In this document: positions 46,869 to 56,313 of the stretch, one piece after another | Numbering within the stretch: position 1 is the first letter of the stretch | Layout of the letters: each line of letters opens with the position of its first letter | Origin: JANPLD01 sp031426355 | GTDB taxonomy: Bacteria; Pseudomonadota; Alphaproteobacteria; Rickettsiales; UBA8987 | Assembly: GCA_031426355.1 (NCBI GenBank) | Contig: JANPLD010000129.1 | Span: 1-62,552 of the forward strand | Reading direction: 5' to 3' | Length of the DNA: 62,552 nucleotides | Made by a program: the position numbers and the translations under genes | Notes under the pieces: model-generated | What the model saw: only the letters and a program-made list of their open reading frames with translations | Database searches by the model: none | Told to the model about the DNA's origin: nothing

Positions 46869-47434
46869 CAGCAAAAGAAAACAAAATTTTAACCATAGGC
46901 GTTATAGGCAGATTTTCCCCTGAAAAAGGTTTTGAAGATTTCTTTCATGCCTTGAATATACTAAAAAATGGTAACGAATCATTTAAAGCAATTATTGCAG
47001 GTGATGGTGAGTTAAAAGATAGATATATTTCCATTGTTAATAGTCTTAGCTTAGCTGAATCAGTAAATTTTGTTGGCTGGGTAAATAACAAAAAAGACTT
47101 TTTTGATAAGATAGATATTTTCTGCCTGCCTTCGAAACAAGAATCTTTTGGCATAGTTCTGCTGGAAGCAATGCAATTTAAAAAACCTATCCTTGCAACT
47201 GACTGCGATGGCCCGAAAGATATTTTTAAAGATGGAATAAACGGCCTTTTATGCAGAAAAGATGACCCGGAAAGTCTAGCCCAAGGCTTAAAAATATTAC
47301 TTAATGATTCAGTATTAAGAACAAACCTATCAGATGAAGGATATAAAAATTTAATAGAAAATTATACGCCTGAAGTAGTAGGAAAAAAGATAGAAAGCGC
47401 TCTTGAAAACATTATAGCGGATTTTAAAAAATAA
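46865..47434 (+). CDS. Glycosyltransferase family 4, donor-binding (C-terminal) half
   Basis: 189 residues forming the C-terminal GT-B domain: ILTIGVIGRFSPEKGFEDFF, IIAGDGELKDRYI, then FCLPSKQESFGIVLLEAMQF with the E-x7-E nucleotide-sugar motif. It begins in a four-base ATGA overlap with the acceptor half. A few residues (MTAKENK) precede the domain, so it could fold alone. Coupled translation would give two halves in equal amounts. Confidence 0.75.
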   Translation: MTAKENKILTIGVIGRFSPEKGFEDFFHALNILKNGNESFKAIIAGDGELKDRYISIVNSLSLAESVNFVGWVNNKKDFFDKIDIFCLPSKQESFGIVLLEAMQFKKPILATDCDGPKDIFKDGINGLLCRKDDPESLAQGLKILLNDSVLRTNLSDEGYKNLIENYTPEVVGKKIESALENIIADFKK

Positions 47435-47447
47435 TATTTTCCGCTCT

Positions 47448-47915
47448 ATGAAAATTTTAAATATTACATATAATAAACAATCTGGCGGTCTAGAGCAATC
47501 CTTCATAGATTATGCCTTTTCCATGCAGCAACGCGGCCATGAAGTACATTGTCTTACTTGTATGAATTCCGGATTTGAAACGGCTTTAAAAAAGAAAATA
47601 AACCATATTCACTATAGTAAATTTTTAAGAAAAAAATTCTTCAGATTTTTATTACTACTCGAACTTAAATTGATTTTAAAAAAAATTCAACCCGATATGG
47701 TTATCCTTCATAACGAAAGGAATATTGATATTATTTACAAAGCCATTAACGGTAAATGCCCACTAGTTGCCGTTAATCATGGCGGAAAAATAAAAAAGAT
47801 AACTAAATTTTCAAATCACATTTTTACAGTCAACAGAGCCATCGCCGAGCAGATCAAAGCACACCACTATAAAAGCGCTAATATAACTATTATCGGAAAC
47901 ATGCTGGAAATTTAA
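47448..47915 (+). CDS. Lone N-terminal domain of a GT4 glycosyltransferase
   Basis: 155 residues: ILNITYNKQSGGLEQSFIDY, DMVILHNERNIDIIYKA, VNHGGKIKKITKFS, ending ANITIIGNMLEI. This is the same N-terminal domain as the ORF at 46386 and ends exactly where the interdomain linker should begin. No donor domain follows; two bases after its stop begins the convergent gmd stop. Either a deletion removed the C-terminal half, or it borrows the domain at 46865. It is probably a truncated gene. Confidence 0.6.
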   Translation: MKILNITYNKQSGGLEQSFIDYAFSMQQRGHEVHCLTCMNSGFETALKKKINHIHYSKFLRKKFFRFLLLLELKLILKKIQPDMVILHNERNIDIIYKAINGKCPLVAVNHGGKIKKITKFSNHIFTVNRAIAEQIKAHHYKSANITIIGNMLEI

Positions 47916-47917
47916 AG

Positions 47918-48943
47918 CTATTTCTTTGCGGCAGCAAGTTTAAGATCAAACTCAACCATCATATCAGCCAATTTTTCAAGGTTAACTTTAGGGTTCCAAC
48001 CTAGAACCTTACGCGCTTTTGAGGCATCACCAAGAAGCACATCAACTTCAGCCGGGCGATAATGCACAGGATTGATCTTGATTATTGTTTTACCTGACTT
48101 TCTATCTACACCTATTTCTTTTTCAGCTTTTCCCTGCCATTCAATATCAAAACCTATTTTATTAGATGTAAGCTCAATAAATTTTCTGATAGTATTAGTC
48201 TCACCAGTTGCAAGAACATAATCATCTGCCTTTTCCTGCTGGGTCATTAAATACATACCCTCAACATAATCTCCAGCAAAGCCCCAATCGCGCTTGGAAT
48301 CAAGCTCACCAAGTTCAAGCACCGGACGTTTATCATAATGGATTTCCGCCAATTGCTTAGTAATTTTTCTTGTTACAAATTCCTCACCACGTAAAGGTGA
48401 TTCATGGTTAAATAAAATTCCTGAAGAAAAATGAAGATCATATGACTCACGGTAATTTACTACGATCCAGTGAGCATAAAGCTTTGCAACGGCGTACGGG
48501 CTACGTGGATAAAAAGGGGTTGTTTCAGATTGCTTCTCTGCCTGGATTTTACCATAAAGCTCTGATGTGGAAGCCTGATAGAATTTTGTCTGCGGACTGA
48601 TAATTCTTATCGCGTCAATTATCCTTGCAACCGCTATCGCGTCAACATCCGCCGTATAGATCGGTTGCTCAAATGAAACACGGACAAAACTTTGCGCTGC
48701 GAGATTATATATTTCATCAAACTTATATTTCTGAATTATATTAAAAATATTATTAGGTTCGGTAAGCTCAAAATCAACAAATTCTATATCATGGTAAATA
48801 CCCAGATATTCTAAACGCCATGCTATTTCAGATGAAGTACGACGTCTTGCTCCATATACTTTATAGCCTTTATCAAGAAGTAATTTCGCTAAATATGCGC
48901 CATCTTGGCCAGTTATTCCTGTAATTAATGCTGTCTTTGCCAT
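47918..48943 (-). CDS. gmd: GDP-mannose 4,6-dehydratase
   Basis: 341 residues of the extended SDR family. It converts GDP-D-mannose to GDP-4-keto-6-deoxy-D-mannose, the precursor of GDP-rhamnose, GDP-fucose and GDP-perosamine. The NADP-binding motif is ITGITGQDGAYLAKLLLDKG, followed by GARRRTSS. The active-site segment includes YQASTSELYGK and YPRSPYAVAKLYAHW (YxxxK). HESPLRGEEFVTRKI is diagnostic. The length is normal. It uses the product of ManC upstream. It converges with the truncated GT and diverges from the cupin gene. Confidence 0.95.
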   Translation of the reverse strand: MAKTALITGITGQDGAYLAKLLLDKGYKVYGARRRTSSEIAWRLEYLGIYHDIEFVDFELTEPNNIFNIIQKYKFDEIYNLAAQSFVRVSFEQPIYTADVDAIAVARIIDAIRIISPQTKFYQASTSELYGKIQAEKQSETTPFYPRSPYAVAKLYAHWIVVNYRESYDLHFSSGILFNHESPLRGEEFVTRKITKQLAEIHYDKRPVLELGELDSKRDWGFAGDYVEGMYLMTQQEKADDYVLATGETNTIRKFIELTSNKIGFDIEWQGKAEKEIGVDRKSGKTIIKINPVHYRPAEVDVLLGDASKARKVLGWNPKVNLEKLADMMVEFDLKLAAAKK

Positions 48944-49078
48944 GCTTCCAAATAATTTATATGCTTCGTGATAAATTAAAATAATTTTGTGTCAATATCA
49001 TATGTGCTCCAAACTACTAAAAAACGTTGTAAAACATAAAAAATATATTAACTTCCCTCTTCTAAAAATGATATAAAT

Positions 49079-49450
49079 ATGAATTCAGAACTTATAACTT
49101 TTTGCAAACCCGAGTTTGTTTTCAAGGATGACCGAGGCAGCCTTACACAACTCTTCGGTAAAGGCGGATGGTCGCAGGCCAATATCATAACTTCACAGGC
49201 AAATACTGGGCGCGGCAACCATTTCCACAAGGAAAACCGAGAAATGTTTTACATTATAAAAGGTAGTTTTAATCTAACATTGGACAAAGGAGAGATTAGG
49301 GAAACATATCTTATCAAACCAAATGACTATTTTATCATAGAAAAATTTGCCAATCATTCTTTTGAATTTTTGGAAGAAACTACCTTTATAAGTTTCTATG
49401 ATATAGGGGTTGAAAATACCCAGTATAAAATGGATATTCACTGTGGTTGA
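49079..49450 (+). CDS. Cupin protein of sugar-nucleotide pathway type
   Basis: 123 residues with one cupin domain. GRGNHFHKENREMFYIIKGS holds the metal- or substrate-facing His and Glu, and KPNDYFIIEKFANHSFEFLE completes the barrel. FKDDRGSLTQLF recalls QdtA/WxcM-like sugar 3,4-ketoisomerases and dTDP-4-dehydrorhamnose 3,5-epimerase relatives. Its placement directly before a sugar SDR supports a role in modifying a keto-sugar nucleotide. The exact reaction is not determinable. Its end overlaps the SDR start by 8 bases. Confidence 0.75.
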   Translation: MNSELITFCKPEFVFKDDRGSLTQLFGKGGWSQANIITSQANTGRGNHFHKENREMFYIIKGSFNLTLDKGEIRETYLIKPNDYFIIEKFANHSFEFLEETTFISFYDIGVENTQYKMDIHCG

Positions 49451-50327
49451 TAATTATATTATAATTGGCGGCTCTGGCTATCTGGGCACGAACTTTATCA
49501 ACCAGATTCATGACGCAAAAATTATCGCAACTTATTCAGATGAACAACCAGTTATTACCGCCCCTAACCTGATTTGGGGGAAGCTTGATATAACTAACCC
49601 TAATACAGTCGCAGCTTTTTTAGAAACCCTCCAACCTGATATTAAAAATTCCATTATAATTTATCTGGCCGCTTATCACCACCCCGATAAAGTTGAAAAA
49701 AATCCTGAGCTAGCTTATAATATTAATATAACCAGCCTTGAGTATTTTCTAAAAAAAATGGGTGTTCCAAAAAATTTCTATTATTCCTCTACACAATCCG
49801 TTTATGGAGAAAGTATAGATGGTAAAGTTTTTTCCGAAGATGATGAATGCTCTCCTGCCAATCTTTATGGCAGGCAGAAGATAGAAGCAGAAAAACTTGT
49901 TATAAAACATGGTTATAACGTTATACGCTACCCGTTCCTTATGGGTCCCTCCCTTACAGACCGCAAACATTTTCATGATGTTATTGTAGAAAATATTTCA
50001 ACTGGGAAAACTATGGATATGTTCTCAGATTCTTATCATAACACCTTAAGCTTTTCTAAGGCAGCCGAACTTACTTTGGCGCTAGATAAAAAATTAAATG
50101 GTAAAAAGGTAGGTATAATTAATATCTCGGCAGATAAAGCACTTTCAAAATATGATATAGGCCTTACCATCGCTGATAATCACAATATTGACCGCATATT
50201 GATAAAACCAGTTTCAATGCATGAAGATGCCAATTTTTCAGCTACGAAACGGGCAAGCTCAACATTTATGAGTAATAAAAAACTTAAAAGCTTTTTAGGT
50301 TTAGATAAAGTTGAAAATGGGTTATAG
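49443..50327 (+). CDS. NAD(P)-dependent sugar reductase/epimerase (RmlD-like SDR)
   Basis: 294 residues from a GTG at 49443, chosen because the Rossmann strand starts right after it (VDNYIIIGGSGYLGTNFI). An ATG at 49410 would add residues inside the cupin gene. GxxGxxG is intact. SSTQSVYGES and the YGRQKIEAEK (YxxxK) active site are clear, and NVIRYPFLMGPS matches RmlD-like reductases. It could reduce the 4-keto group of the Gmd product, as a GDP-rhamnose- or deoxytalose-forming enzyme does. This is inferred from gene neighbourhood. Confidence 0.8.
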   Translation: MVDNYIIIGGSGYLGTNFINQIHDAKIIATYSDEQPVITAPNLIWGKLDITNPNTVAAFLETLQPDIKNSIIIYLAAYHHPDKVEKNPELAYNINITSLEYFLKKMGVPKNFYYSSTQSVYGESIDGKVFSEDDECSPANLYGRQKIEAEKLVIKHGYNVIRYPFLMGPSLTDRKHFHDVIVENISTGKTMDMFSDSYHNTLSFSKAAELTLALDKKLNGKKVGIINISADKALSKYDIGLTIADNHNIDRILIKPVSMHEDANFSATKRASSTFMSNKKLKSFLGLDKVENGL

Positions 50328-50334
50328 ATTTTTT

Positions 50335-51123
50335 ATGACCATAAAGATCACTACAATAATCACATCACTTAACACGGAAAATTTTATTTCCCGTGCCATT
50401 GAATCATTTCTAGCGCAGAATTATGATAATAAGGAGCTTATTATAGTTGATGGAAAATCAACCGATTCTACCCATCAGATAATAAAATCTTATCTGAATA
50501 ATAACCCCGGAATAATAAAAATGGTAACTCAGGAAGGCACAGGACTCTCCAATGCACGCAATATAGGTATCAAAGTTGCAAGTGGTGATATTATTGGCTT
50601 TTTAGGGGCTGATGATTTACTTGATAAAGATATATTTGAGAAAATGGCAAATTATAGCCAACTTACTGAAAATTATGATGTTATCTATTTCAATTCATAC
50701 ATAATTTCAAAAAATGAGATAACTTTCAATAACAGTGCTTCAAGAAATTTTACAAAAAAGAATCTGCTAAAATTCCCCCCGATTGCTCCGGGCGAGGCTT
50801 TCTATTATAAAAAACATATTTTTAATGACTTTCAGTTCAATGAAAATAATCTCTGTACCAGTGATTATGAATTCAATATGGCGCTTGTTTCAAGCAGAAA
50901 ACATGTCTTCTTCCCTATAAATGAAACAGGTGTTTACTGGATAAATTATGGCAATAATATTTCTTCAAAATACTATAAAGAGCAACGTTATGAAACTATT
51001 GCGGTAATGCTTAAATATTGCAGTAAGTTTTCTGACTACAAAAAGGTTATACTCTACAACTTGAAAAACCTTATCAAATTTAACAAAAATGTTCTGGAAG
51101 CTTACCGCAGAATAATGAAATAG
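50335..51123 (+). CDS. Glycosyltransferase family 2 protein
   Basis: 262 residues from the ATG at 50335; an earlier ATG at 50311 lies inside the SDR gene. GT-A fold: ITTIITSLNTENFISRAIES, ELIIVDGKSTDSTHQII, ARNIGIKVASGDIIGFLGAD with DD as the metal-binding DxD equivalent. The C-terminal part (TSDYEFNMAL) holds the acceptor region. It is likely a cytoplasmic enzyme adding one sugar to the surface polymer; donor unknown. It lies seven bases after the SDR gene and converges with the two-domain transferase. Confidence 0.88.
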   Translation: MTIKITTIITSLNTENFISRAIESFLAQNYDNKELIIVDGKSTDSTHQIIKSYLNNNPGIIKMVTQEGTGLSNARNIGIKVASGDIIGFLGADDLLDKDIFEKMANYSQLTENYDVIYFNSYIISKNEITFNNSASRNFTKKNLLKFPPIAPGEAFYYKKHIFNDFQFNENNLCTSDYEFNMALVSSRKHVFFPINETGVYWINYGNNISSKYYKEQRYETIAVMLKYCSKFSDYKKVILYNLKNLIKFNKNVLEAYRRIMK

Positions 51124-53061
51124 TTATACTTTAAAAGCTCCTCTACCAAAGAACCATTTTGCAATATATCTAGATTTCTTACGCTTTCTAAGCATCTCTT
51201 GAAGTAAACTCATCAGATTTTCTCTATTAAGAGGCTTAAGCTGCGTTTCGTTTGAACTGCTAAAAAACATATTTTCATCTTTAAATCTGTCTTTGATAAT
51301 TCTCACCTGACTATCAAATGGAACTAAAAGATTAGCACTCCTAAACTTCTTTTCAAACTCATCCCGGTTTTGCATACAAGTCATTCTATTACTGAAAGCA
51401 GAATTATTATTAATTATACCATCTATACTAATAATATAATGCTCCCAATTATCCAGAAGCTTGAAAAAGTTTTTATTCTTGATTAAGAATTCCGCCTTAG
51501 TTAAAAGTTGCGGCAATATGAAATCAAGATTGTAAAAACCAATATCCTTATAACTGAATTTCCTGAAGTGAGCAGTATTCCGTATCTCCCCATTAGAATC
51601 ACTGTGTTTAGAAAAAGCTAAGCCTGAGTAAGCAGAGTTCAAATTATCATTTTCATCAAACTTACGCTTTAAGGTTGCCAGATGATCCCTATACCACTTC
51701 ACTTCCGGCTGCATGAACGCTATATATTTATCTTGCCCTTCAATACTATCTAAACAAAAAGCTATTATTTCTCCGGTAGTATTCTGCCTTTCACTTAATA
51801 TCTCACCTTTAAAATTTTTTGCAAAAAAATCAGTATATAAAACAGTTACTGAATTTAAAAGAATAGAAGGGATTTTTAATTTTAATTTTTTTTCAAAACT
51901 TTTATCCAGAACTAAAGTTACATTATTTTTTACACCTTCCTGAGTTATACAATTTTCAATTGTCTCAGGCAAATCATTTAAATCCATTTTATCCCATAGA
52001 ATAAAAGTTTTTATCTCTTCCTCAGGCTTAGTGGAATAAAATTTCTTCTTGTGCAGCTCTTTCCTTTCTAAATGGTTATCAATGATATCCTGTATCATTT
52101 TTTCAAGTGTATGCTGGCTTCTCAATATTGCTTGTGCATTTCTTACTTTTTTAAGGGCTACCTGTGGATTACTCATTATCCAGTCATATTTTTCCATTAT
52201 TTTTTTAAAATTATAAGTCGCAGAAGTTTTGTCATAGTCGAAATAGAGTACATTATCCCCAAAAGTATTTTTTACGAATGAGTTATTATCTGAAATAACA
52301 ACCGCCCCAGCCGCAATAGATTCATATATCCTTGCAGATGCTGCTCCTGCTTTTCTGTGCTCATTAGAAGATATTACTAGGGATACACCACATTTATTTA
52401 TTTCCTCTATAACGGAGTGCCCATCAAAATCAATTTCACCACTGTAAGAATCATAACCTTCCCAAGGTTTTACTCCACCAAATTCTTTAGGGCCAAATAT
52501 CTTAATTTTCCCTGTGGCATCAAGCTTTTCAAAAAGTTCACTATGCCTGCCATGCTTATTATTTATTCTTTCCCAGTTTATTCCACAATAGAAAATAGTA
52601 GATTTATTAGAAAGCTTTGGTTCCATTATCAGGCTTTCTGGTACAGAAGTAGTGAAAAGCTGATAATCAAGCGTATGATTGGTATTTGCAACAATAGTGC
52701 TGGTATGATCTAATATCCCTACAGATTCATAACCAATAAAATCATCTATCATTACCGTATTATTGTAATAAGACTGCATATCAGGAGAGCTTAGCATATA
52801 CAGAGGCGGGTTCCAAAGCGCATAATAATAGAAACTATCTACCATTTTTGGAGTAGTATAATGAAGCGAAAGTACAAATTCTATATCAGATGGTTTTATA
52901 ATCTTTTTAGTGAGGTAACGATTATTTTCGACAATTTTTCCGTCATTAGAAATAACAACAAGCTCATGCCCTATAGTTTCAGTTGCCCTTTTCAGTTTTT
53001 CAATAAATTCATATTCGGCATTCTTCATTCCTGGCCATGGCATCACCACTGCAAACTTCAT
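51124..53061 (-). CDS. Two-domain glycosyltransferase-like protein
   Basis: 645 residues from the ATG at 53061; the ATG at 53085 would add MKIKVDKK. Residues 1-330 are GT-B-like, with IFYCGINWERINNKHGRHSE and a CgeB-like donor region (AASARIYESIAAGAVVISDN, then NVLYFDYDK). Residues 360-600 look like a second, GT2/GT-A-like domain (FILWDKMDLNDLPETIENCI, then KYIAFMQPEVKWYRDHLATL), without a clear DxD. It could build a repeating unit by two linked activities, or use the second part for acceptor binding. It is transcribed against its neighbours. Confidence 0.7.
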   Translation of the reverse strand: MKFAVVMPWPGMKNAEYEFIEKLKRATETIGHELVVISNDGKIVENNRYLTKKIIKPSDIEFVLSLHYTTPKMVDSFYYYALWNPPLYMLSSPDMQSYYNNTVMIDDFIGYESVGILDHTSTIVANTNHTLDYQLFTTSVPESLIMEPKLSNKSTIFYCGINWERINNKHGRHSELFEKLDATGKIKIFGPKEFGGVKPWEGYDSYSGEIDFDGHSVIEEINKCGVSLVISSNEHRKAGAASARIYESIAAGAVVISDNNSFVKNTFGDNVLYFDYDKTSATYNFKKIMEKYDWIMSNPQVALKKVRNAQAILRSQHTLEKMIQDIIDNHLERKELHKKKFYSTKPEEEIKTFILWDKMDLNDLPETIENCITQEGVKNNVTLVLDKSFEKKLKLKIPSILLNSVTVLYTDFFAKNFKGEILSERQNTTGEIIAFCLDSIEGQDKYIAFMQPEVKWYRDHLATLKRKFDENDNLNSAYSGLAFSKHSDSNGEIRNTAHFRKFSYKDIGFYNLDFILPQLLTKAEFLIKNKNFFKLLDNWEHYIISIDGIINNNSAFSNRMTCMQNRDEFEKKFRSANLLVPFDSQVRIIKDRFKDENMFFSSSNETQLKPLNRENLMSLLQEMLRKRKKSRYIAKWFFGRGAFKV

Positions 53062-53276
53062 TTTCTTATCCACTTTGATTTTCAAGCCAATTTATATAAG
53101 TTTAGGCATAAGACAATACATAATAATATTATCAAGGTAAAATTAACGGTATTAGTCAGTCAGGTTTAATTTTTTCCAAGATAAATCCTGATTCAAGAAT
53201 GAAGAAGCATTAAATCTTGACCATATATTGCAGTTACATTATGAAGTTGCAAAGTATACGAGAAACAGGTCAAAAT

Positions 53277-54257
53277 ATGGCGAACACAAAATCACTTACT
53301 ATTGCAATTGTTGCGCCTTGTTATAACGAAGCTGAAGTGCTGCCTCTTTCCATACCAAAATTGATATCATTGATCCAGGACATGGTAACAAACCATAACT
53401 GCTCAGTAAAAAGCTATGTAGTACTAGTAGATGACGGCTCCAAAGATACAACTTGGAATCTTATTTCCGAAGCAGCAGCAAAATTTCCCAATATCATACA
53501 GGGTGTAAAACTCGCGCGTAATGCCGGTCACCAGAACGCCCTTATGGCAGGCTTGAACTATGTTACCGGAAATTGTGACGCGGCCATTAGTATAGATGTT
53601 GATCTGCAGGATGACTTAACTGCTCTTCCACGTATGATAGAAGAATATAGGAAAGGTGCCGAGATAGTCCTTGGCGTCAAAGAATCCCGTACTGCCGACC
53701 CTATACTTAAAACATTTTTAGCTACTACCTTTTACAAGGTGATGAAATTGATGGGTGTGAACCTAGTAAAAAATCATGCAGATTGCCGGTTAATGTCTGC
53801 AAGCGCATTAGAAAACCTAGCAAAATTCCCTGAATCCGTATTATTTTTACGCGGCCTTCAATCATTGATACACAGTAAAATTTCTACAGTAAGTTACACT
53901 TTAGGACATCGCTTAGCAGGTGAAAGCAAATATCCTTTAAAAAAGATGCTAAGCCTCGCTATTAATGGAATTACATCATTTTCTACTGCCCCTTTAAGAA
54001 TGATATTCTGGACCGGAGCAACAGTTTTTATAGTTTCATTACTGCTCGCTTTCTATGCTATAGCACAAGCAATAAATGGCCATACTGTACCCGGCTGGGC
54101 ATCAGTAACAGTTCCACTTTATCTGCTTGGCGGCATGATAATGCTTTCTATTGGAGTAGTTGGAGAATATGTCGGAAAAATATTCATGGAAGTTAAGCAC
54201 CGCCCAAGATTTTTAATTGACCAAATAACAAATAAGGCTTCAGCCGACAATGAATAG
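53277..54257 (+). CDS. GtrB-like polyprenyl-phosphate glycosyltransferase (GT2)
   Basis: 326 residues from the ATG at 53277 (MANTKS), preceded by ACAGGT. An upstream ATG-less extension to 53217 has no domain character. The GT-A domain has IVAPCYNEAEVLPLSIPKLI, VVLVDDGSKDTTW, ARNAGHQNALMAGL and ISIDVDLQDD. Two C-terminal membrane helices follow (MIFWTGATVFIVSLLLAFYA and LYLLGGMIMLSIGVVGEYVG). This is the DPM1/GtrB/ArnC layout: it charges undecaprenyl phosphate with a sugar at the cytoplasmic face. It overlaps the next gene by 8 bases in a gtrB-gtrX-gtrA type cassette. Confidence 0.88.
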   Translation: MANTKSLTIAIVAPCYNEAEVLPLSIPKLISLIQDMVTNHNCSVKSYVVLVDDGSKDTTWNLISEAAAKFPNIIQGVKLARNAGHQNALMAGLNYVTGNCDAAISIDVDLQDDLTALPRMIEEYRKGAEIVLGVKESRTADPILKTFLATTFYKVMKLMGVNLVKNHADCRLMSASALENLAKFPESVLFLRGLQSLIHSKISTVSYTLGHRLAGESKYPLKKMLSLAINGITSFSTAPLRMIFWTGATVFIVSLLLAFYAIAQAINGHTVPGWASVTVPLYLLGGMIMLSIGVVGEYVGKIFMEVKHRPRFLIDQITNKASADNE

Positions 54258-56313
54258 CAAAACTAAATCAACATTATTTAATCCTCAGCGCTACCATATT
54301 ATACTGCTAACCATAATATTATGGGCAATATTTTCACTTCCTGCTATATTATTTGCTGGGTGGTTTCCTCTAGATTTAGGAGCTATTTTTAAAATGGGTC
54401 AAAATTTCCAGGAATGGTTACCGTGGATTCTTTCTCCCTACAATGGCTCCGGTAGGTACTTCCCCTTATATTGGATATATTATCTTTCTCAGGTGCCTTT
54501 ATTTGGCACTAATGTTGCACCGTATTTTTTTCTTCAGAGCTTAATATTTCTTACCTCAGCAATTTTAGCAAGTGTCACTATATATAAACTTACCAGAAGT
54601 ACTCGCTTAACACTATTAATGTTGCTGACATTTTATTTTAGCACACCCCTTGCAGAAAATATAAACACATTAGGAAAAGGAGAACCTTTATCATACCTTA
54701 TATTAGCTGTGATATGGTTTATTTTTTTTATTAAAAATGTTATAAAGCCCTGCACTTTAGACTTGAAAAATGTACTAATTGACATTGCACTTATAAGCCC
54801 TTTATTCGCTCTAGCTATTTGGACAAAAGAAACTTCAATCGTACTCTTGGGTTTAGGATTAACAGGAGCTTGTATTGCGGTCTTTCTAGGTAAGTTTTGT
54901 CATTTACCAAATTACACTTCAATTGTTAAAGAATATCTGTGTTTTCTATCAACCTTGATTATTGGTTATGGTATTTCAAAGATACCATATGTAATATTCC
55001 CAGCAAATATTGAAGGCAGTAACTATACTGATTATGACATTACTCTTAAACTGATAGCAGAAAATTTTCTCTTTTATATATCTCAGCAGCCAGACGTAAT
55101 CATGTTTGGAGTGCTGGCAATAATTTTGTTAGGAACTGCTGGTAAAATTTTATTTTTTAATAAAAAAGCTAAACCTGACCAATTAACTACTCGAGCTTAT
55201 ATATTTGCCCTGAGTCTTTGCGCTGTTGCTTGGGCCTACTATCTTTCACTTTTAGTATGGCGCTGGCCTATGGCTTATTATATGCTGTTACCTGCAATCA
55301 TATTTAAAATATGCGCAATCTATGGAATTTATCTAACAAACCTTCTTGGGCTATTAAAAAAACAATATCTACGCTTTACAATATATCCACTGATAGGTTT
55401 AAGCCTTATATATAGCAGTTTTTATATATATTACATCACTTCAAGCCAGATAATATATTCACGCGTATACACTGACGCAATGTTTAAATCAGATCATTAT
55501 TTGAACTTGCCTGGTGATAAACATGATCTAATTATTGAATCATATCCTTTTTATGCAGAGCAGATAGGAGTTCAGCTGGATACAGGAACAGGCTGGCGCT
55601 ATCATACAGCAAAGGGAATCGCAGATGTACTTGACCCTGATGTTACCAGTAATAAAGAGTTATTAAAATTGCTTAATATTACACAAGCCCAAATTGATTC
55701 TAACATTGATAACGTCCCTAAACGAGGTGATTATTTGCTGGTTTTTACCGGAAACAATCTTGCCACCTGGTTCTCCCGCGGGGTTACCCCTTATTATAGC
55801 AAAGATTCCATATTAAAAATGCAAGGTGCTTATGATATGGAGCTTTTAGAAGAGAAAAACATCACGTTCCCGGCAATTTATATCAATACTTGGACACATT
55901 TATTAGATATGGAAAATTCTTATATTGGCTATAAGCTTTACCGTACACTTGACGACTGGCCAGAATTCCTTTGGAAAGGAAGGTTTCCTGATGGTTGGGC
56001 AGGAAATGTATCATCACTTTTAATAAACCCCACTTATCAAAGACCTGTTATTGTTAAAATAAGCGCTCCTGAATATATTTTGCCGCAAAAAGTTACAATT
56101 CGTAAAGATGGAGAGTTTTTGAAAGAGCTTACATTGATCAATACTGATGAGATAATATTGAACTTAAGTGATAAGGCTTTGTTAAAGCCCACACGTTTCC
56201 AATTTGATGCAGAAAAAACTTTTATTCCTAAGGAACTTAATCTTTATAAAGATCATAGAAAATTAGGCTTACTAATTAACCTTGATACAAGTGTTAATAA
56301 ACCAAATAATTAA
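54250..56313 (+). CDS. GT-C type membrane glycosyltransferase (GtrX-like)
   Basis: 687 residues with about ten to twelve transmembrane helices in the first 430 and a soluble, probably periplasmic, C-terminal domain (residues 440-680). The first loop after helix 1 carries WFPLDLGAIFKMG, the kind of acidic loop that holds the catalytic Asp in GT-C enzymes. No precise family is recognised. Between a GtrB-like and a GtrA-like gene, it is the expected serotype-specific transferase that moves the sugar from undecaprenyl phosphate to the polymer on the periplasmic side. The tail overlaps the GtrA gene start. Confidence 0.75.
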   Translation: MNSKTKSTLFNPQRYHIILLTIILWAIFSLPAILFAGWFPLDLGAIFKMGQNFQEWLPWILSPYNGSGRYFPLYWIYYLSQVPLFGTNVAPYFFLQSLIFLTSAILASVTIYKLTRSTRLTLLMLLTFYFSTPLAENINTLGKGEPLSYLILAVIWFIFFIKNVIKPCTLDLKNVLIDIALISPLFALAIWTKETSIVLLGLGLTGACIAVFLGKFCHLPNYTSIVKEYLCFLSTLIIGYGISKIPYVIFPANIEGSNYTDYDITLKLIAENFLFYISQQPDVIMFGVLAIILLGTAGKILFFNKKAKPDQLTTRAYIFALSLCAVAWAYYLSLLVWRWPMAYYMLLPAIIFKICAIYGIYLTNLLGLLKKQYLRFTIYPLIGLSLIYSSFYIYYITSSQIIYSRVYTDAMFKSDHYLNLPGDKHDLIIESYPFYAEQIGVQLDTGTGWRYHTAKGIADVLDPDVTSNKELLKLLNITQAQIDSNIDNVPKRGDYLLVFTGNNLATWFSRGVTPYYSKDSILKMQGAYDMELLEEKNITFPAIYINTWTHLLDMENSYIGYKLYRTLDDWPEFLWKGRFPDGWAGNVSSLLINPTYQRPVIVKISAPEYILPQKVTIRKDGEFLKELTLINTDEIILNLSDKALLKPTRFQFDAEKTFIPKELNLYKDHRKLGLLINLDTSVNKPNN

